Assembly: GCF_900187115.1 (NCBI RefSeq)
Contig: NZ_LT906455.1
Location: 558,001-622,000, forward strand
Reading direction: 5' to 3'
Length of the DNA: 64,000 nucleotides
Source: Aliarcobacter butzleri
GTDB taxonomy: Bacteria > Campylobacterota > Campylobacteria > Campylobacterales > Arcobacteraceae
Notes under the pieces: generated by a model
Told to the model about the DNA's origin: nothing
The model's input: only the letters and a program-made list of their open reading frames with translations
The model's database searches: none
Translations under genes and position numbers: made by a program
Shown here: piece by piece, positions 17,371 through 28,032 of the stretch
How the letters are laid out: every line of letters starts with the position of its first letter
How positions within the stretch are numbered: the stretch's first letter is position 1

Positions 17371-17443
17371 ATTATCAAAATAATATGTATATTAAAGCTT
17401 TTTGAGTTTATGTTTATATACAAATCTATAAAAAGGTAAGAAA

Positions 17444-19210
17444 ATGAGTAAATTAAGTCGAAGAGAATTTATTTACATGATGGCTGTACTTGGTGCTGCT
17501 CCAGTATTTGCAAATTCGCATACAAGAATGGTAGGAACGAGTGCTAAATTAGAAGATTATTATAAATTAAAACCATTTGGAAATGCAAGATTATTGCATA
17601 TGACAGATTCTCATGCACAACTACTTCCTGTATATTTTAGAGAACCAAGTGTTAATCTTGGATTTTTTAGTAATTTTGGAAAACCACCTCATATAGTTGG
17701 TGAAACATTTCTTGATTATTATGGAATCAAAGGTAATAAAAGGCTTGAATATGCATATTCATGTGTAAATTTTGAAAAACATGCAAAAGCCATGGGAAAA
17801 ACTGGTGGTTTTGCTCAAATTAAAACAGTTGTAGATTTTCTAAGAGATAGTTTTGGAAAAGATAAAACTCTTTTATTAGATGGTGGAGATACTTGGCAAG
17901 GAACAGCAACAGCTCTTTGGACAAGAGGAAAAGATATGGTTGGTGCAATGAATTTACTTGGTGTTGATGTTGCTGTTGGACATTGGGAATTTACATATAA
18001 AGCTGAAGAAGTTTTAGCAAATGTAAAAGAACTTAAAGCTGAATTTTTAGCTCAAAATATTTTTGTTAAAGAAGATTCTTTAATGAATGGGGTAGAAGCT
18101 TATGATGAAGATAGTGGATTAGCATTTAAACCTTATACAATTAAAGAATTAGGTAAATCAAGAGTTGCAATTATTGGACAAGCATTTCCTTATACGACTA
18201 TTGCAAATCCACAAAGATTTATTCCTGATTGGACATTTGGAATTAAAGATGACAAAATGCAAGAGCTTGTAAATAAAATCAAAGCAGAAGAAAAACCAGA
18301 TGCAATCATTGTTTTATCTCATAATGGTTTTGATACAGATAAAAAAATGGCAGAAATTTGTACAGGAATAGATTTTATTATGGGTGGACATACTCATGAT
18401 GGTGTTCCTGAAGCAGTACCAGTTAAAAATGCAAGTGGAACAACTTATGTTTGTAACGCTGGAAGTAATGGTAAATTTTTAAACGTTTTAGATTTAGATA
18501 TTCAAAATGGAAAAATCAAAGATTTTAAATTTACGTTATTACCAATTTTTTCTGATTTAATAGCTGAAGATAAAGCTATGAAAAAATATATCGAAGATGT
18601 AAGACTTCCATATTTAAAAGAACTTACAAGAGAAATTGCGACAACAGAACAGACTTTATTTAGAAGAGGAAATTTCAATGGTTCTTGGGATCAAATTATT
18701 TGTGATGCACTTCTAGAAGTTAAAGAAGCACAAATTTCGCTAAGTCCAGGATTTAGATGGGGAACTTCTGTTATGCCAGGACAAGCAATTACTTTTGATG
18801 ATTTGATGACACAAACAGCTATGACATATCCCGAAACTTATGCAAGAGATATAAGTGGAAAAGATATAAAAGATATTTTAGAAGATGTTGCTGATAACTT
18901 ATTTAATGAAGATCCATTTTATCAACAAGGTGGAGATATGGTAAGAACAGGTGGAATTTCATATAAAATCAATCCAAAAGCAAAAATGGGTGAAAGAATT
19001 TCTGATATTGTTCTTACAAAAACAGGAGAAAAACTTGATGCTTCAAAAGCATATAAAGTTGCTGGTTGGTCAACTGTTGGAGCTCAAAGTGATGGTGAAC
19101 CTATTTGGGAAACAGTTGAAACATATTTAAAAAATATAAAACATATTAGTAAAGTTAAAATAGATACTCCTGATATTATTGGAGTAAAAGGTAATCCTGG
19201 AATTATCTAA
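17444..19210 (+). CDS. soxB: SoxB thiosulfohydrolase
   Basis: Dimanganese hydrolase that releases sulfate from SoxY-bound thiosulfonate. A twin-arginine-type signal SRREFIYMMAVLGAAP begins at residue 5. The 5'-nucleotidase-family metal motifs are present in SoxB form: MTDSHAQ (Asp55, His57), DGGDTWQG, the SoxB signature GHWEFTY, LSHNGFD and GGHTHDG. The 588-residue length is normal. Ribosome-binding site AAAAAGG. It is separated from the rest of the operon by a terminator and is followed by another. Confidence 0.96.
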   Translation: MSKLSRREFIYMMAVLGAAPVFANSHTRMVGTSAKLEDYYKLKPFGNARLLHMTDSHAQLLPVYFREPSVNLGFFSNFGKPPHIVGETFLDYYGIKGNKRLEYAYSCVNFEKHAKAMGKTGGFAQIKTVVDFLRDSFGKDKTLLLDGGDTWQGTATALWTRGKDMVGAMNLLGVDVAVGHWEFTYKAEEVLANVKELKAEFLAQNIFVKEDSLMNGVEAYDEDSGLAFKPYTIKELGKSRVAIIGQAFPYTTIANPQRFIPDWTFGIKDDKMQELVNKIKAEEKPDAIIVLSHNGFDTDKKMAEICTGIDFIMGGHTHDGVPEAVPVKNASGTTYVCNAGSNGKFLNVLDLDIQNGKIKDFKFTLLPIFSDLIAEDKAMKKYIEDVRLPYLKELTREIATTEQTLFRRGNFNGSWDQIICDALLEVKEAQISLSPGFRWGTSVMPGQAITFDDLMTQTAMTYPETYARDISGKDIKDILEDVADNLFNEDPFYQQGGDMVRTGGISYKINPKAKMGERISDIVLTKTGEKLDASKAYKVAGWSTVGAQSDGEPIWETVETYLKNIKHISKVKIDTPDIIGVKGNPGII

Positions 19211-19214
19211 TTTT

Positions 19215-19246
19215 AAAAGTATAAAGAACTTTCTTTATACTTTTTT
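19215..19246 (+). terminator. Terminator after soxB
   Basis: Thirteen-base-pair stem AAAAGTATAAAGA / TCTTTATACTTTT with a four-base loop and a T run, five bases after the soxB stop codon. Confidence 0.85.
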
Positions 19247-19296
19247 CAATTTAATAGATATTTTATTGAAATATTTTTTAAGTTGAAAGGAAAACA

Positions 19297-20091
19297 ATGA
19301 AAATTATATTTTTATCTCTTTTATTTATTTTAAATCTTTTTGCAGATTTTAAAGAGGGAGAAACTCTTTTTAAAAGCAAATGTTCATCGTGTCATATTGA
19401 TTATATTTTTATGAATGTTTTAAAAGAAAATTTCTTTGAAAAAAATAATAAGTTACTAAATCTTAAAGCACCAACTGTAAATATGATTGTTTATGCAATT
19501 ATGGACAGTCCTAAAAAAATAGGTGATTCTAATGATATAGAAATGCAAGAGATGGAAATAGAAAACTATTTAAAATCATATTTAGAAAATCCTGATAGAT
19601 TTAACTCTATTTGTGATGAACATATTTTACCTTTTTATGATAATAAAATGAGTATGAAAGGGGAGTTAAAAGATGAAGATTATAAAAATTTAACAAACTA
19701 TTTTATGCTATATAAAGATAATTTAACAATATCAAATAAAGAGATTGAAAAATCTTTTTCTTCTACAAATGAAAAAGAGATTATAGAAAAAGCAAAAAAA
19801 GAGAATAAAAAAATAATAGTTTATGCAAGTTCAAAATCTTGTTTTTTTTGTAAAAGAATGGATAGAGATGTTTTAAATTTAGATGAAGTAAAAAAAGAGA
19901 TGAATAAACATTATATCTTTGTAAAAAATGATATGGATGAATCAACTTTACCTTTTGATTTACAAAAGGTTTATAAAAAAATTACACCAACATTTTTTAT
20001 TTTATCAAAAGATGGAACTTATATAAAACAGTATCCAGGTGCTTGGATAAAAAGTGATTTTTTAGAAATTTTAAAAGAGAATAACAAATGA
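19297..20091 (+). CDS. Cytochrome c-thioredoxin fusion protein (SoxW-like C-terminus)
   Basis: A periplasmic two-domain redox protein. Residues 1-16 form a signal peptide. A heme motif C29-S-S-C32-H33 opens a cytochrome-c-like domain of about 120 residues. From about residue 150 a thioredoxin fold follows, with the active site C182-F-F-C185 in SKSCFFCKRM and a cis-proline in KKITPTFF. The C-terminal domain resembles SoxW/DsbD-gamma-type thioredoxins that keep SoxY thiols reduced. The cytochrome domain suggests direct electron exchange with heme proteins. Fusion of both in one chain is unusual. The stop overlaps the next gene by 4 nt (ATGA). Confidence 0.83.
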   Translation: MKIIFLSLLFILNLFADFKEGETLFKSKCSSCHIDYIFMNVLKENFFEKNNKLLNLKAPTVNMIVYAIMDSPKKIGDSNDIEMQEMEIENYLKSYLENPDRFNSICDEHILPFYDNKMSMKGELKDEDYKNLTNYFMLYKDNLTISNKEIEKSFSSTNEKEIIEKAKKENKKIIVYASSKSCFFCKRMDRDVLNLDEVKKEMNKHYIFVKNDMDESTLPFDLQKVYKKITPTFFILSKDGTYIKQYPGAWIKSDFLEILKENNK

Positions 20092-20522
20092 AAGTTTTAG
20101 AAACTTTTAGTGCTACAAAAGAAGCACATGGTTTTATAAGACCAAAAGTAAAAGAACTAAATTTAATAGAGAATTTTGGAATAGAAAATGATAAATTTGC
20201 AGGGAAAAAACTTGAACAAACTGTTATGATAGTTGGATTAAAATCTTATGAAATAGCACGTCAACAAAATATAAATTTAGAGTTTGGGAGTTTAGGAGAA
20301 AACATTTTATTGGATTTTGATCCACATGATTTTGAAATCGGAACAAATTTCATAATTGGTGATGCAATTATTGAAATAACTCAAGTTTGTAGCGTTTGTA
20401 GTCATTTGAGTGTTTTTGATAAAACTTTGCCACAATTGTTAAAAGCTCATAGGGGAGTTTATTGTAAGATAATTAAAAGTGGTTTTATACATAAAAATAT
20501 GGAAATAAAAATAAAAGGATAA
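20088..20522 (+). CDS. MOSC domain protein
   Basis: A 144-residue cytoplasmic protein made of one MOSC (molybdenum cofactor sulfurase C-terminal) domain. GSLGENILLDF is the conserved Gly-Glu-Asn segment. Cysteines in TQVCSVCSHLSVF occupy the position of the conserved MOSC cysteine. MOSC proteins bind molybdenum cofactor and carry persulfide sulfur. In this locus it could service SoxC or a sulfur-transfer step; that is inference. It is translationally coupled to the preceding cytochrome-thioredoxin gene and is followed three bases later by the DsrE-like gene. Confidence 0.83.
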   Translation: MKVLETFSATKEAHGFIRPKVKELNLIENFGIENDKFAGKKLEQTVMIVGLKSYEIARQQNINLEFGSLGENILLDFDPHDFEIGTNFIIGDAIIEITQVCSVCSHLSVFDKTLPQLLKAHRGVYCKIIKSGFIHKNMEIKIKG

Positions 20523-20525
20523 ATA

Positions 20526-20966
20526 ATGATTAAAAAATTTGTATTAATTTCTTTGTTGGCAATATTTTCATTTGCCGAATCAAAATTTAGTGATCCTCAA
20601 CCAACTTTTGAAAATCCAAGAAAAGTAGTTTACTCTTTATATGTTGGTGATTTAGAAACAGTTAATCATACAATTGGTTCTATGTATAATATTCTAAAAG
20701 AGTATCCAAGTGAGAGTTTAAAAATAGTTGTTGTTGCTTATGGAAAAGGTTTACGAACTTTAAAAAAAGATTATGACAAAAAAACTCTTGATAGAATCAA
20801 ATCTTTGATGGAATATGATGTAGAGTTTGTAGCTTGCAGAAATACAATGGAGACTATGAAATGGACTGAAAAAGATTTTATAGATGGTATTTCTTATACT
20901 CAAGCTGGAATTGTTGAGGTTATTGAAAAACAACAAGAAGGGTATATTGGAATAACTGCTTATTAA
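20526..20966 (+). CDS. Periplasmic DsrE/DsrF-like family protein
   Basis: A 146-residue protein with a signal peptide (residues 1-17, ending SFA) and a DsrE-like alpha/beta fold: the first strand KVVYSLYVGDLETVNHTIGS, the strand KIVVVAYGKGLR, and VEFVACRNTM with Cys104 at the position of the persulfide-carrying cysteine in this superfamily. DsrE-like proteins move sulfur between partners. A secreted form next to sox genes suggests a periplasmic sulfur relay or binding role. It sits in a short-spaced run with the MOSC and hydrolase genes. Confidence 0.83.
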   Translation: MIKKFVLISLLAIFSFAESKFSDPQPTFENPRKVVYSLYVGDLETVNHTIGSMYNILKEYPSESLKIVVVAYGKGLRTLKKDYDKKTLDRIKSLMEYDVEFVACRNTMETMKWTEKDFIDGISYTQAGIVEVIEKQQEGYIGITAY

Positions 20967-20983
20967 AATAAAAGGAGAATAAA

Positions 20984-21775
20984 ATGTTAAAAAAAACTTT
21001 AATAATATCAAGTTTAATTTTGGTTTCAAATCTATCTTTAAATGCAGCAAAAATCTCTAAAGATGATTGTTCAAAAAAAGGCGAAAGTTTTATTTATGCT
21101 GGAAATGAATGTATCCAATATAAAAAATTTTTAGGTGAAGAAGAGGGTGCTTTAAATATTATTGTTCATGGAACTTGGAACGAAGGAACAGATACTTTAG
21201 CAAGATATTCACCATTTGTAGAAGATTTAGCTATGAGAACAGATATAACAACAATTGCAGTTGCACTTCCAGGATATTCTCAAAGTTCTACAAATAATTT
21301 TCCATCACTTTCAAGTAAAGGTGTAGAAAACTTAGGTGCTAAAAAAGAGTATGTAGAGTTTGTTGCTTCTTTAGTTGAGGCTTTAAAAGAGAAATTTAAA
21401 GCAAATAAAATTACATATATTGGGCATAGTGCAGGTTGTATGATGGGTGCAACAATAACAGGTTTAAAACCAGATTTAATAAATAATCTTGTTTGTGCTG
21501 GTGGAGTTTATAATATCCACGAAAAGAGTAAAGAAAAAGATTTAATCTCAATAGTTGATGTTTTAGATAATGTATCAAAAAATACAAAATTTGTACTTCT
21601 TTATGGAACAGCTGATGACATATCAAAACCTCAAGTTACAAAAGATTTCTATAACTTAGCAAAAAATAAAGGCTTTGATGTAAAACTTGTAGAAGCAAAA
21701 GATGCTGTTCATATTGATTTAGATATGACAACAGAAGCAAAAGATTCAATAGAAGAGATTGTTACAGATGATTGA
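20984..21775 (+). CDS. Secreted alpha/beta hydrolase
   Basis: A 263-residue alpha/beta-hydrolase-fold protein with a signal peptide (about residues 1-21, ending LNA). The oxyanion region is IVHGTWNEG, the nucleophile elbow is GHSAG with Ser149, the acid is probably in YGTADD, and the catalytic histidine is His243 in DAVHIDLD. The substrate is unknown; esterase, lipase or thioesterase activity is possible. It is the last gene of the rightward sox accessory operon and ends at a palindromic terminator. Confidence 0.82.
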   Translation: MLKKTLIISSLILVSNLSLNAAKISKDDCSKKGESFIYAGNECIQYKKFLGEEEGALNIIVHGTWNEGTDTLARYSPFVEDLAMRTDITTIAVALPGYSQSSTNNFPSLSSKGVENLGAKKEYVEFVASLVEALKEKFKANKITYIGHSAGCMMGATITGLKPDLINNLVCAGGVYNIHEKSKEKDLISIVDVLDNVSKNTKFVLLYGTADDISKPQVTKDFYNLAKNKGFDVKLVEAKDAVHIDLDMTTEAKDSIEEIVTDD

Positions 21776-21777
21776 TA

Positions 21778-21801
21778 AAAATAGGTTTTAAAACCTATTT
21801 T
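21778..21801. terminator. Bidirectional terminator (24-bp perfect palindrome)
   Basis: A perfect palindrome with arms AAAATAGGTTTT and AAAACCTATTTT, starting two bases after the hydrolase stop codon and four bases from the stop codon of the opposing DJ-1/PfpI gene. T's flank it on both strands. Confidence 0.8.
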
Positions 21802-21805
21802 TACT

Positions 21806-22372
21806 CTATTTTGATAATAACTCGTGGAATTTAGCTAACCACTCAGGATGTGCTGGCCAAGCGGCAGCTGTAACTAAATTTCCATCAACAATGGCACTTT
21901 CAAATCCAATATCTGCCCATTTCCCACCACTTAAGTCAACATCAGGAGAACAAGCTGGATAACAAGAGCATGTTTTATTTTCAATAATCTTTGCAGCTGT
22001 TAAAAGTAAAATTCCATGACAAACTGAAGCAATAGGTTTATTTATTTTATTAAAATTCTGAACAATTTCAATAACTCTTGAATTTAGCCTAATATATTCA
22101 GGAGCTCGTCCTCCAGGTATTAATAAACCATCATAAACAAATTCATTAATATCATCAAAAGTTGCATTTAAAGTAAAATTATGACCAGGTTTTTCAGTAT
22201 AAGTTTGGTCACCTTCAAAATCATGAATTGCAGTTTTTATTTGTTCTCCTGCTTTTTTATTAGGACAAACAACATCTACACTATAACCTAACATTTTTAA
22301 ACATTGATAAGGAACCATAAGTTCATAATCTTCAACAAAATCTCCAGCTAAAATCAGAATTTTTTTTGACAT
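21806..22372 (-). CDS. DJ-1/PfpI family protein
   Basis: A 188-residue protein of the class I glutamine amidotransferase-like superfamily, with the DJ-1/PfpI nucleophile elbow ASVCHG (Cys118-His119) and the motif GLLIPGGRAPEY. Family members include glyoxalases/deglycases, proteases and redox sensors; which applies here is not readable. A good AAAGGAA site precedes the ATG. It lies convergent to the sox accessory operon and 74 nt downstream of the metallo-beta-lactamase-fold gene on the same strand, so the two may be cotranscribed. Confidence 0.86.
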   Translation of the reverse strand: MSKKILILAGDFVEDYELMVPYQCLKMLGYSVDVVCPNKKAGEQIKTAIHDFEGDQTYTEKPGHNFTLNATFDDINEFVYDGLLIPGGRAPEYIRLNSRVIEIVQNFNKINKPIASVCHGILLLTAAKIIENKTCSCYPACSPDVDLSGGKWADIGFESAIVDGNLVTAAAWPAHPEWLAKFHELLSK

Positions 22373-22446
22373 AATTTTTCCTTTATTTGAATTTAGGAAG
22401 ATTTTATATGAAAATGAATTAAAATAATATTTATTTAAAAAAGAAA

Positions 22447-23364
22447 TTAATCCTCTTCATAAAACTCTAATTCTCTGTATGCATCATAAACATTTCTGCT
22501 ATTTAATTCATCATACAAAGCTTTGTCTTTAAACTCTTCCATCGTAACAACTTTTGCTATTTCATTTCCTGTTACTTCATTTTCAATTGCTTGCATTACT
22601 CTTTGTTTTAAAAGAGTGAAATATTTTACCATTTCATCTGTTGCAGTTTTTGAGGTATCTAGTCCATGTCCTGGAATCAAAATATCCCATTTTTTAGAGT
22701 TTATCATTTCAATAGCTTTTAAAGCACCAATAACTGAACCATCTCTATTTGACGTTACTCTACCATTCATTACTAAATCACCAGAAAATAAAACTTTTTC
22801 ATTTGGTAAATAAACAAACAAATCGTCTGAAGTATGAGCTTTTAAACCAGTTGGAATAATATTAATTTCTTTATTTCCTATTTTTAAAGTAGTTGTTTCA
22901 TTTATAACTTTATCTATAGGAACAAATTTTGTTTTTATTTTATTTTCTTCAGAAAGTACATTTAATCCTCTAATTTGAGAAGTTGTATTAAACTCTATAT
23001 TTATTGATTTTGGACCATAAATTGTTGCATTAAATTTTTCTTTGTAAAAACTATTTCCTAACCAGTGATCATCGTGGCTGTGCGTAATTATTACATTTTT
23101 TACTGGAAGATTTTCTATTTTTTTCATAGTTTCATATGCTTGTTTTGCAAAGTCATAACTAACACCTGAATCAATTAGTGTATAACTATCTTTTGTTTTT
23201 ATATAACAACTATTAGACATAAATCCACCATTTTCTTTTGAGGGAGCTTCAAGTTTTCCAAAAAAACACCAAATATCAGAAGAAACTTTTGTAGCTTTTA
23301 GATTATAGTCAAAAGCAAAAATGTAATTTGATACAAGAATTAAAACTAGAATATTTTTTAGCAT
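22447..23364 (-). CDS. Periplasmic metallo-beta-lactamase-fold hydrolase (SoxH-like)
   Basis: A 305-residue exported metallohydrolase: signal peptide of about residues 1-17 (ending IFA) and the zinc motif H95-S-H97-D98-D99-H100 in THSHDDHWLGN. Later ligands lie in LFSGDLV and IPGHGLDT. MBL-fold enzymes of this type sit next to sox genes in several sulfur oxidisers and are called SoxH there; their reaction is unknown. A sulfur-related thioester or persulfide hydrolase is plausible from context only. The start has AAAGGAG upstream. Confidence 0.83.
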   Translation of the reverse strand: MLKNILVLILVSNYIFAFDYNLKATKVSSDIWCFFGKLEAPSKENGGFMSNSCYIKTKDSYTLIDSGVSYDFAKQAYETMKKIENLPVKNVIITHSHDDHWLGNSFYKEKFNATIYGPKSINIEFNTTSQIRGLNVLSEENKIKTKFVPIDKVINETTTLKIGNKEINIIPTGLKAHTSDDLFVYLPNEKVLFSGDLVMNGRVTSNRDGSVIGALKAIEMINSKKWDILIPGHGLDTSKTATDEMVKYFTLLKQRVMQAIENEVTGNEIAKVVTMEEFKDKALYDELNSRNVYDAYRELEFYEED

Positions 23365-23453
23365 ACAACTCCTTTTTTACGACATAATAAAATATTATAT
23401 TATAATGTCTCTTTGTATAAGTAATAGTTTTAACTTTAAAGAGGTGAGATAAA

Positions 23454-24506
23454 ATGGATAAGAAAAAACAGATGGTATTTAATTTAAACAATTTTCTTTT
23501 AGCAATGAGTAATATCTTAGATTTTAAAGAGTTTGATTTAAAAAATACTAAATTAAATCATTTTAAAAGAGTTTCTTATATAGCTCTAAATTTAGGAATA
23601 AAATTTAATTTTGAACCTAAAATAATGGCAGATTTATGCTCTTTAACTTTGGTTTATACTTTAAAAAAAAATGATTTAGAGAAATTACCTTTTTTAAATG
23701 GAAAAGAATTTTTAGAAAATAGTTTGATAAAAGAGATTATAGATTTCTCTTCAAAGTTAGACAAGATGTTTAATTTAGATGATAATCAAATAGAAAATAG
23801 AGTTAAAGCAATAGAATTTGTAAAAGAGAATAAAGAAAATTTTTCAAATGAATTAATAAATAATTTTTTAGAAGTTTCATCACAAATATCTTTTTGGTTG
23901 GATTTACAATATGAAAATGAGATTTTGATGTATATTTATTCATCTTTACACGATTTTACGACGGTTTCAGATTTTGAAGAAATTTTAAATTTAACAACTA
24001 TATTTCATAAATTAGAAAATAAAAACTCACAACTTCTTCAAAGAGCAAATATAATAACAGATGAATTTAATTTTGAACATAAAGATAAACAAATATTTTT
24101 AATAGCTACATCTTTACAAAATATTGGAAAAATGATGATTCCAAGTTCCATTTTAAATAAAAAAGAGAAACTATCTTCAAGTGAGTTAGAAATTATAAAA
24201 TCATATCCTTACCATACAAAAAGAGTTTTAAGTTCAATTATGGGATTTACAGATATTTTATCTCTTGTAATAAAAGTACAAGAAAGATTAGATGGAAGTG
24301 GTTATATTTATGGATTTGAAGCTAAAAGTTTAAGTTTAAAAGATAGGTTATTAATTTCTTTAGTAATTTATAATGCTTTAAGAGAAGATAGAAGTTATAG
24401 AAATGCTTTTAGTCACGAAGAAGCAATAAAAATTATGGAAAATGAAGCAAAAATAGGCAAAATTGATGAAAGTTTGATTGGAATTTTTGATAATGTTTTT
24501 AAATAA
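23454..24506 (+). CDS. HD-GYP-like domain protein lacking metal ligands
   Basis: A 350-residue cytoplasmic protein. The last ~150 residues follow the HD-GYP c-di-GMP phosphodiesterase fold (IGKMMIPSSILNKKEKLSSSE, LDGSGYIYG, NALREDRSYRNAFSHEEAI). The metal and signature positions are changed: the HD pair is Gln222-Asn223 (SLQNIGK), the HHE triad is Val275-Gln276-Glu277, GYP is GYI, and the later Asp is Ile in VIYNALRED. It is therefore probably inactive and may sense or scaffold. The N-terminal ~190 helical residues match no family I know. It is transcribed away from the MBL-fold gene, behind GAGGTGAG, and ends at a hairpin shared with the rhodanese gene. Confidence 0.78.
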   Translation: MDKKKQMVFNLNNFLLAMSNILDFKEFDLKNTKLNHFKRVSYIALNLGIKFNFEPKIMADLCSLTLVYTLKKNDLEKLPFLNGKEFLENSLIKEIIDFSSKLDKMFNLDDNQIENRVKAIEFVKENKENFSNELINNFLEVSSQISFWLDLQYENEILMYIYSSLHDFTTVSDFEEILNLTTIFHKLENKNSQLLQRANIITDEFNFEHKDKQIFLIATSLQNIGKMMIPSSILNKKEKLSSSELEIIKSYPYHTKRVLSSIMGFTDILSLVIKVQERLDGSGYIYGFEAKSLSLKDRLLISLVIYNALREDRSYRNAFSHEEAIKIMENEAKIGKIDESLIGIFDNVFK

Positions 24507-24528
24507 AATTGGAGGAAACTCCAATTTT
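24505..24528. terminator. Bidirectional terminator with GAAA loop
   Basis: Ten-base-pair perfect stem AAAATTGGAG / CTCCAATTTT closed by GAAA. It begins at the stop codon of the HD-GYP-like gene and ends two bases before the stop codon of the opposing rhodanese gene. Confidence 0.85.
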
Positions 24529-24529
24529 A

Positions 24530-25204
24530 TTAAGGTTTTACAGTTGTAAGCCCTAAACTTAACCAAGACTGCATTCCGCCTCTATACCATTTTAACTTTT
24601 CTTCTGGATAACCAATAGCTGTTAAAGCTTTCATAGATTCAGGTGATTGTCCACACCAAGCTCCATTACAAAACATTAGGATAGTTTTTGCATTTGAAAA
24701 GTCATATTTTCCATTTACTTTTTTTACACCTAACATCTCTACATACTCTTCAAACTCATCTGGATATTGAGATTGTTTCATGTAAATATAAGGGATATTT
24801 ACAGCACTTGGAATAGTTTCATGGTAAAACCAATTTTCAGTTCTTGAATCTACTAACATCATATTTTTATTTGTTTTAGCTTTTTCTATAAACTCTAAAA
24901 CTTCAACTTCTCCAAAAGTTTCAACTTTATCAGAATATTTCATAGGTGAAATTTTACCCATATATGTTACAAATGCTCTTTTACAATTTGCATTTACACT
25001 CTCAGAGGCTTGATGTTCTCCCCCATATACAACTTTTGGGTCAAAACCTACATCTTTGCACTCTTCTTTTTTTTCTCTTTTTATTGTAACTGTTTTATTC
25101 TCATCTTTTGAATTTTTATAAGTTACTTCTACACCACTTGTTTGTAAATCAGCAGCAAATATAAGACTTGCTAGCACTGTACTTCCTAAAACTATTTTAA
25201 TCAT
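24530..25204 (-). CDS. Secreted rhodanese-like domain protein
   Basis: A 224-residue periplasmic sulfurtransferase candidate. Signal peptide of about residues 1-18 (ending FAA). A rhodanese domain fills residues 95-220, with MLVDSRTENWFYHETIPSA as the first motif and the active-site loop C179-N-G-A-W-C184-G-Q. The loop holds a second cysteine at the +5 position, which is not the usual rhodanese arrangement and could form a disulfide with the catalytic Cys179. Two further cysteines lie in the N-terminal extension (EECKDVGF, NANCKRAF). Its location at the end of the sox island suggests sulfur transfer in the periplasm. Confidence 0.86.
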   Translation of the reverse strand: MIKIVLGSTVLASLIFAADLQTSGVEVTYKNSKDENKTVTIKREKKEECKDVGFDPKVVYGGEHQASESVNANCKRAFVTYMGKISPMKYSDKVETFGEVEVLEFIEKAKTNKNMMLVDSRTENWFYHETIPSAVNIPYIYMKQSQYPDEFEEYVEMLGVKKVNGKYDFSNAKTILMFCNGAWCGQSPESMKALTAIGYPEEKLKWYRGGMQSWLSLGLTTVKP

Positions 25205-25351
25205 TATCTCTCCTTAATAATAAAATGTGGAATAGTTAGATTATAACAAAAATTAATAAAAAATAACATTTTTATATAGCATAGCTATTTTAGAAATTTA
25301 TAATGGGTATTTTGGGAAAATTGCAAAATTTCATCATAAGTAAAAACTAGA

Positions 25352-25357
25352 TATAAT
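25352..25357 (+). promoter_or_regulatory. Likely -10 box of valS
   Basis: TATAAT 33 bases upstream of the valS start, with an AT-rich upstream region and no strong -35 box. The gap between the divergent rhodanese and valS genes (185 bp) must hold both promoters. Confidence 0.45.
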
Positions 25358-25389
25358 CTAACTTATTTCAAAAAATTATAGGATTTTTA

Positions 25390-28005
<2,616 letters not shown>

Positions 28006-28032
28006 AAATTTCTAGAGAAAAGGAAATATAAA

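Noticed and set aside
22523-22813. Open frame antisense to the MBL-fold gene
   Set aside because: It mirrors the codon structure of the real gene on the other strand, has no ribosome-binding site and no recognisable domain.
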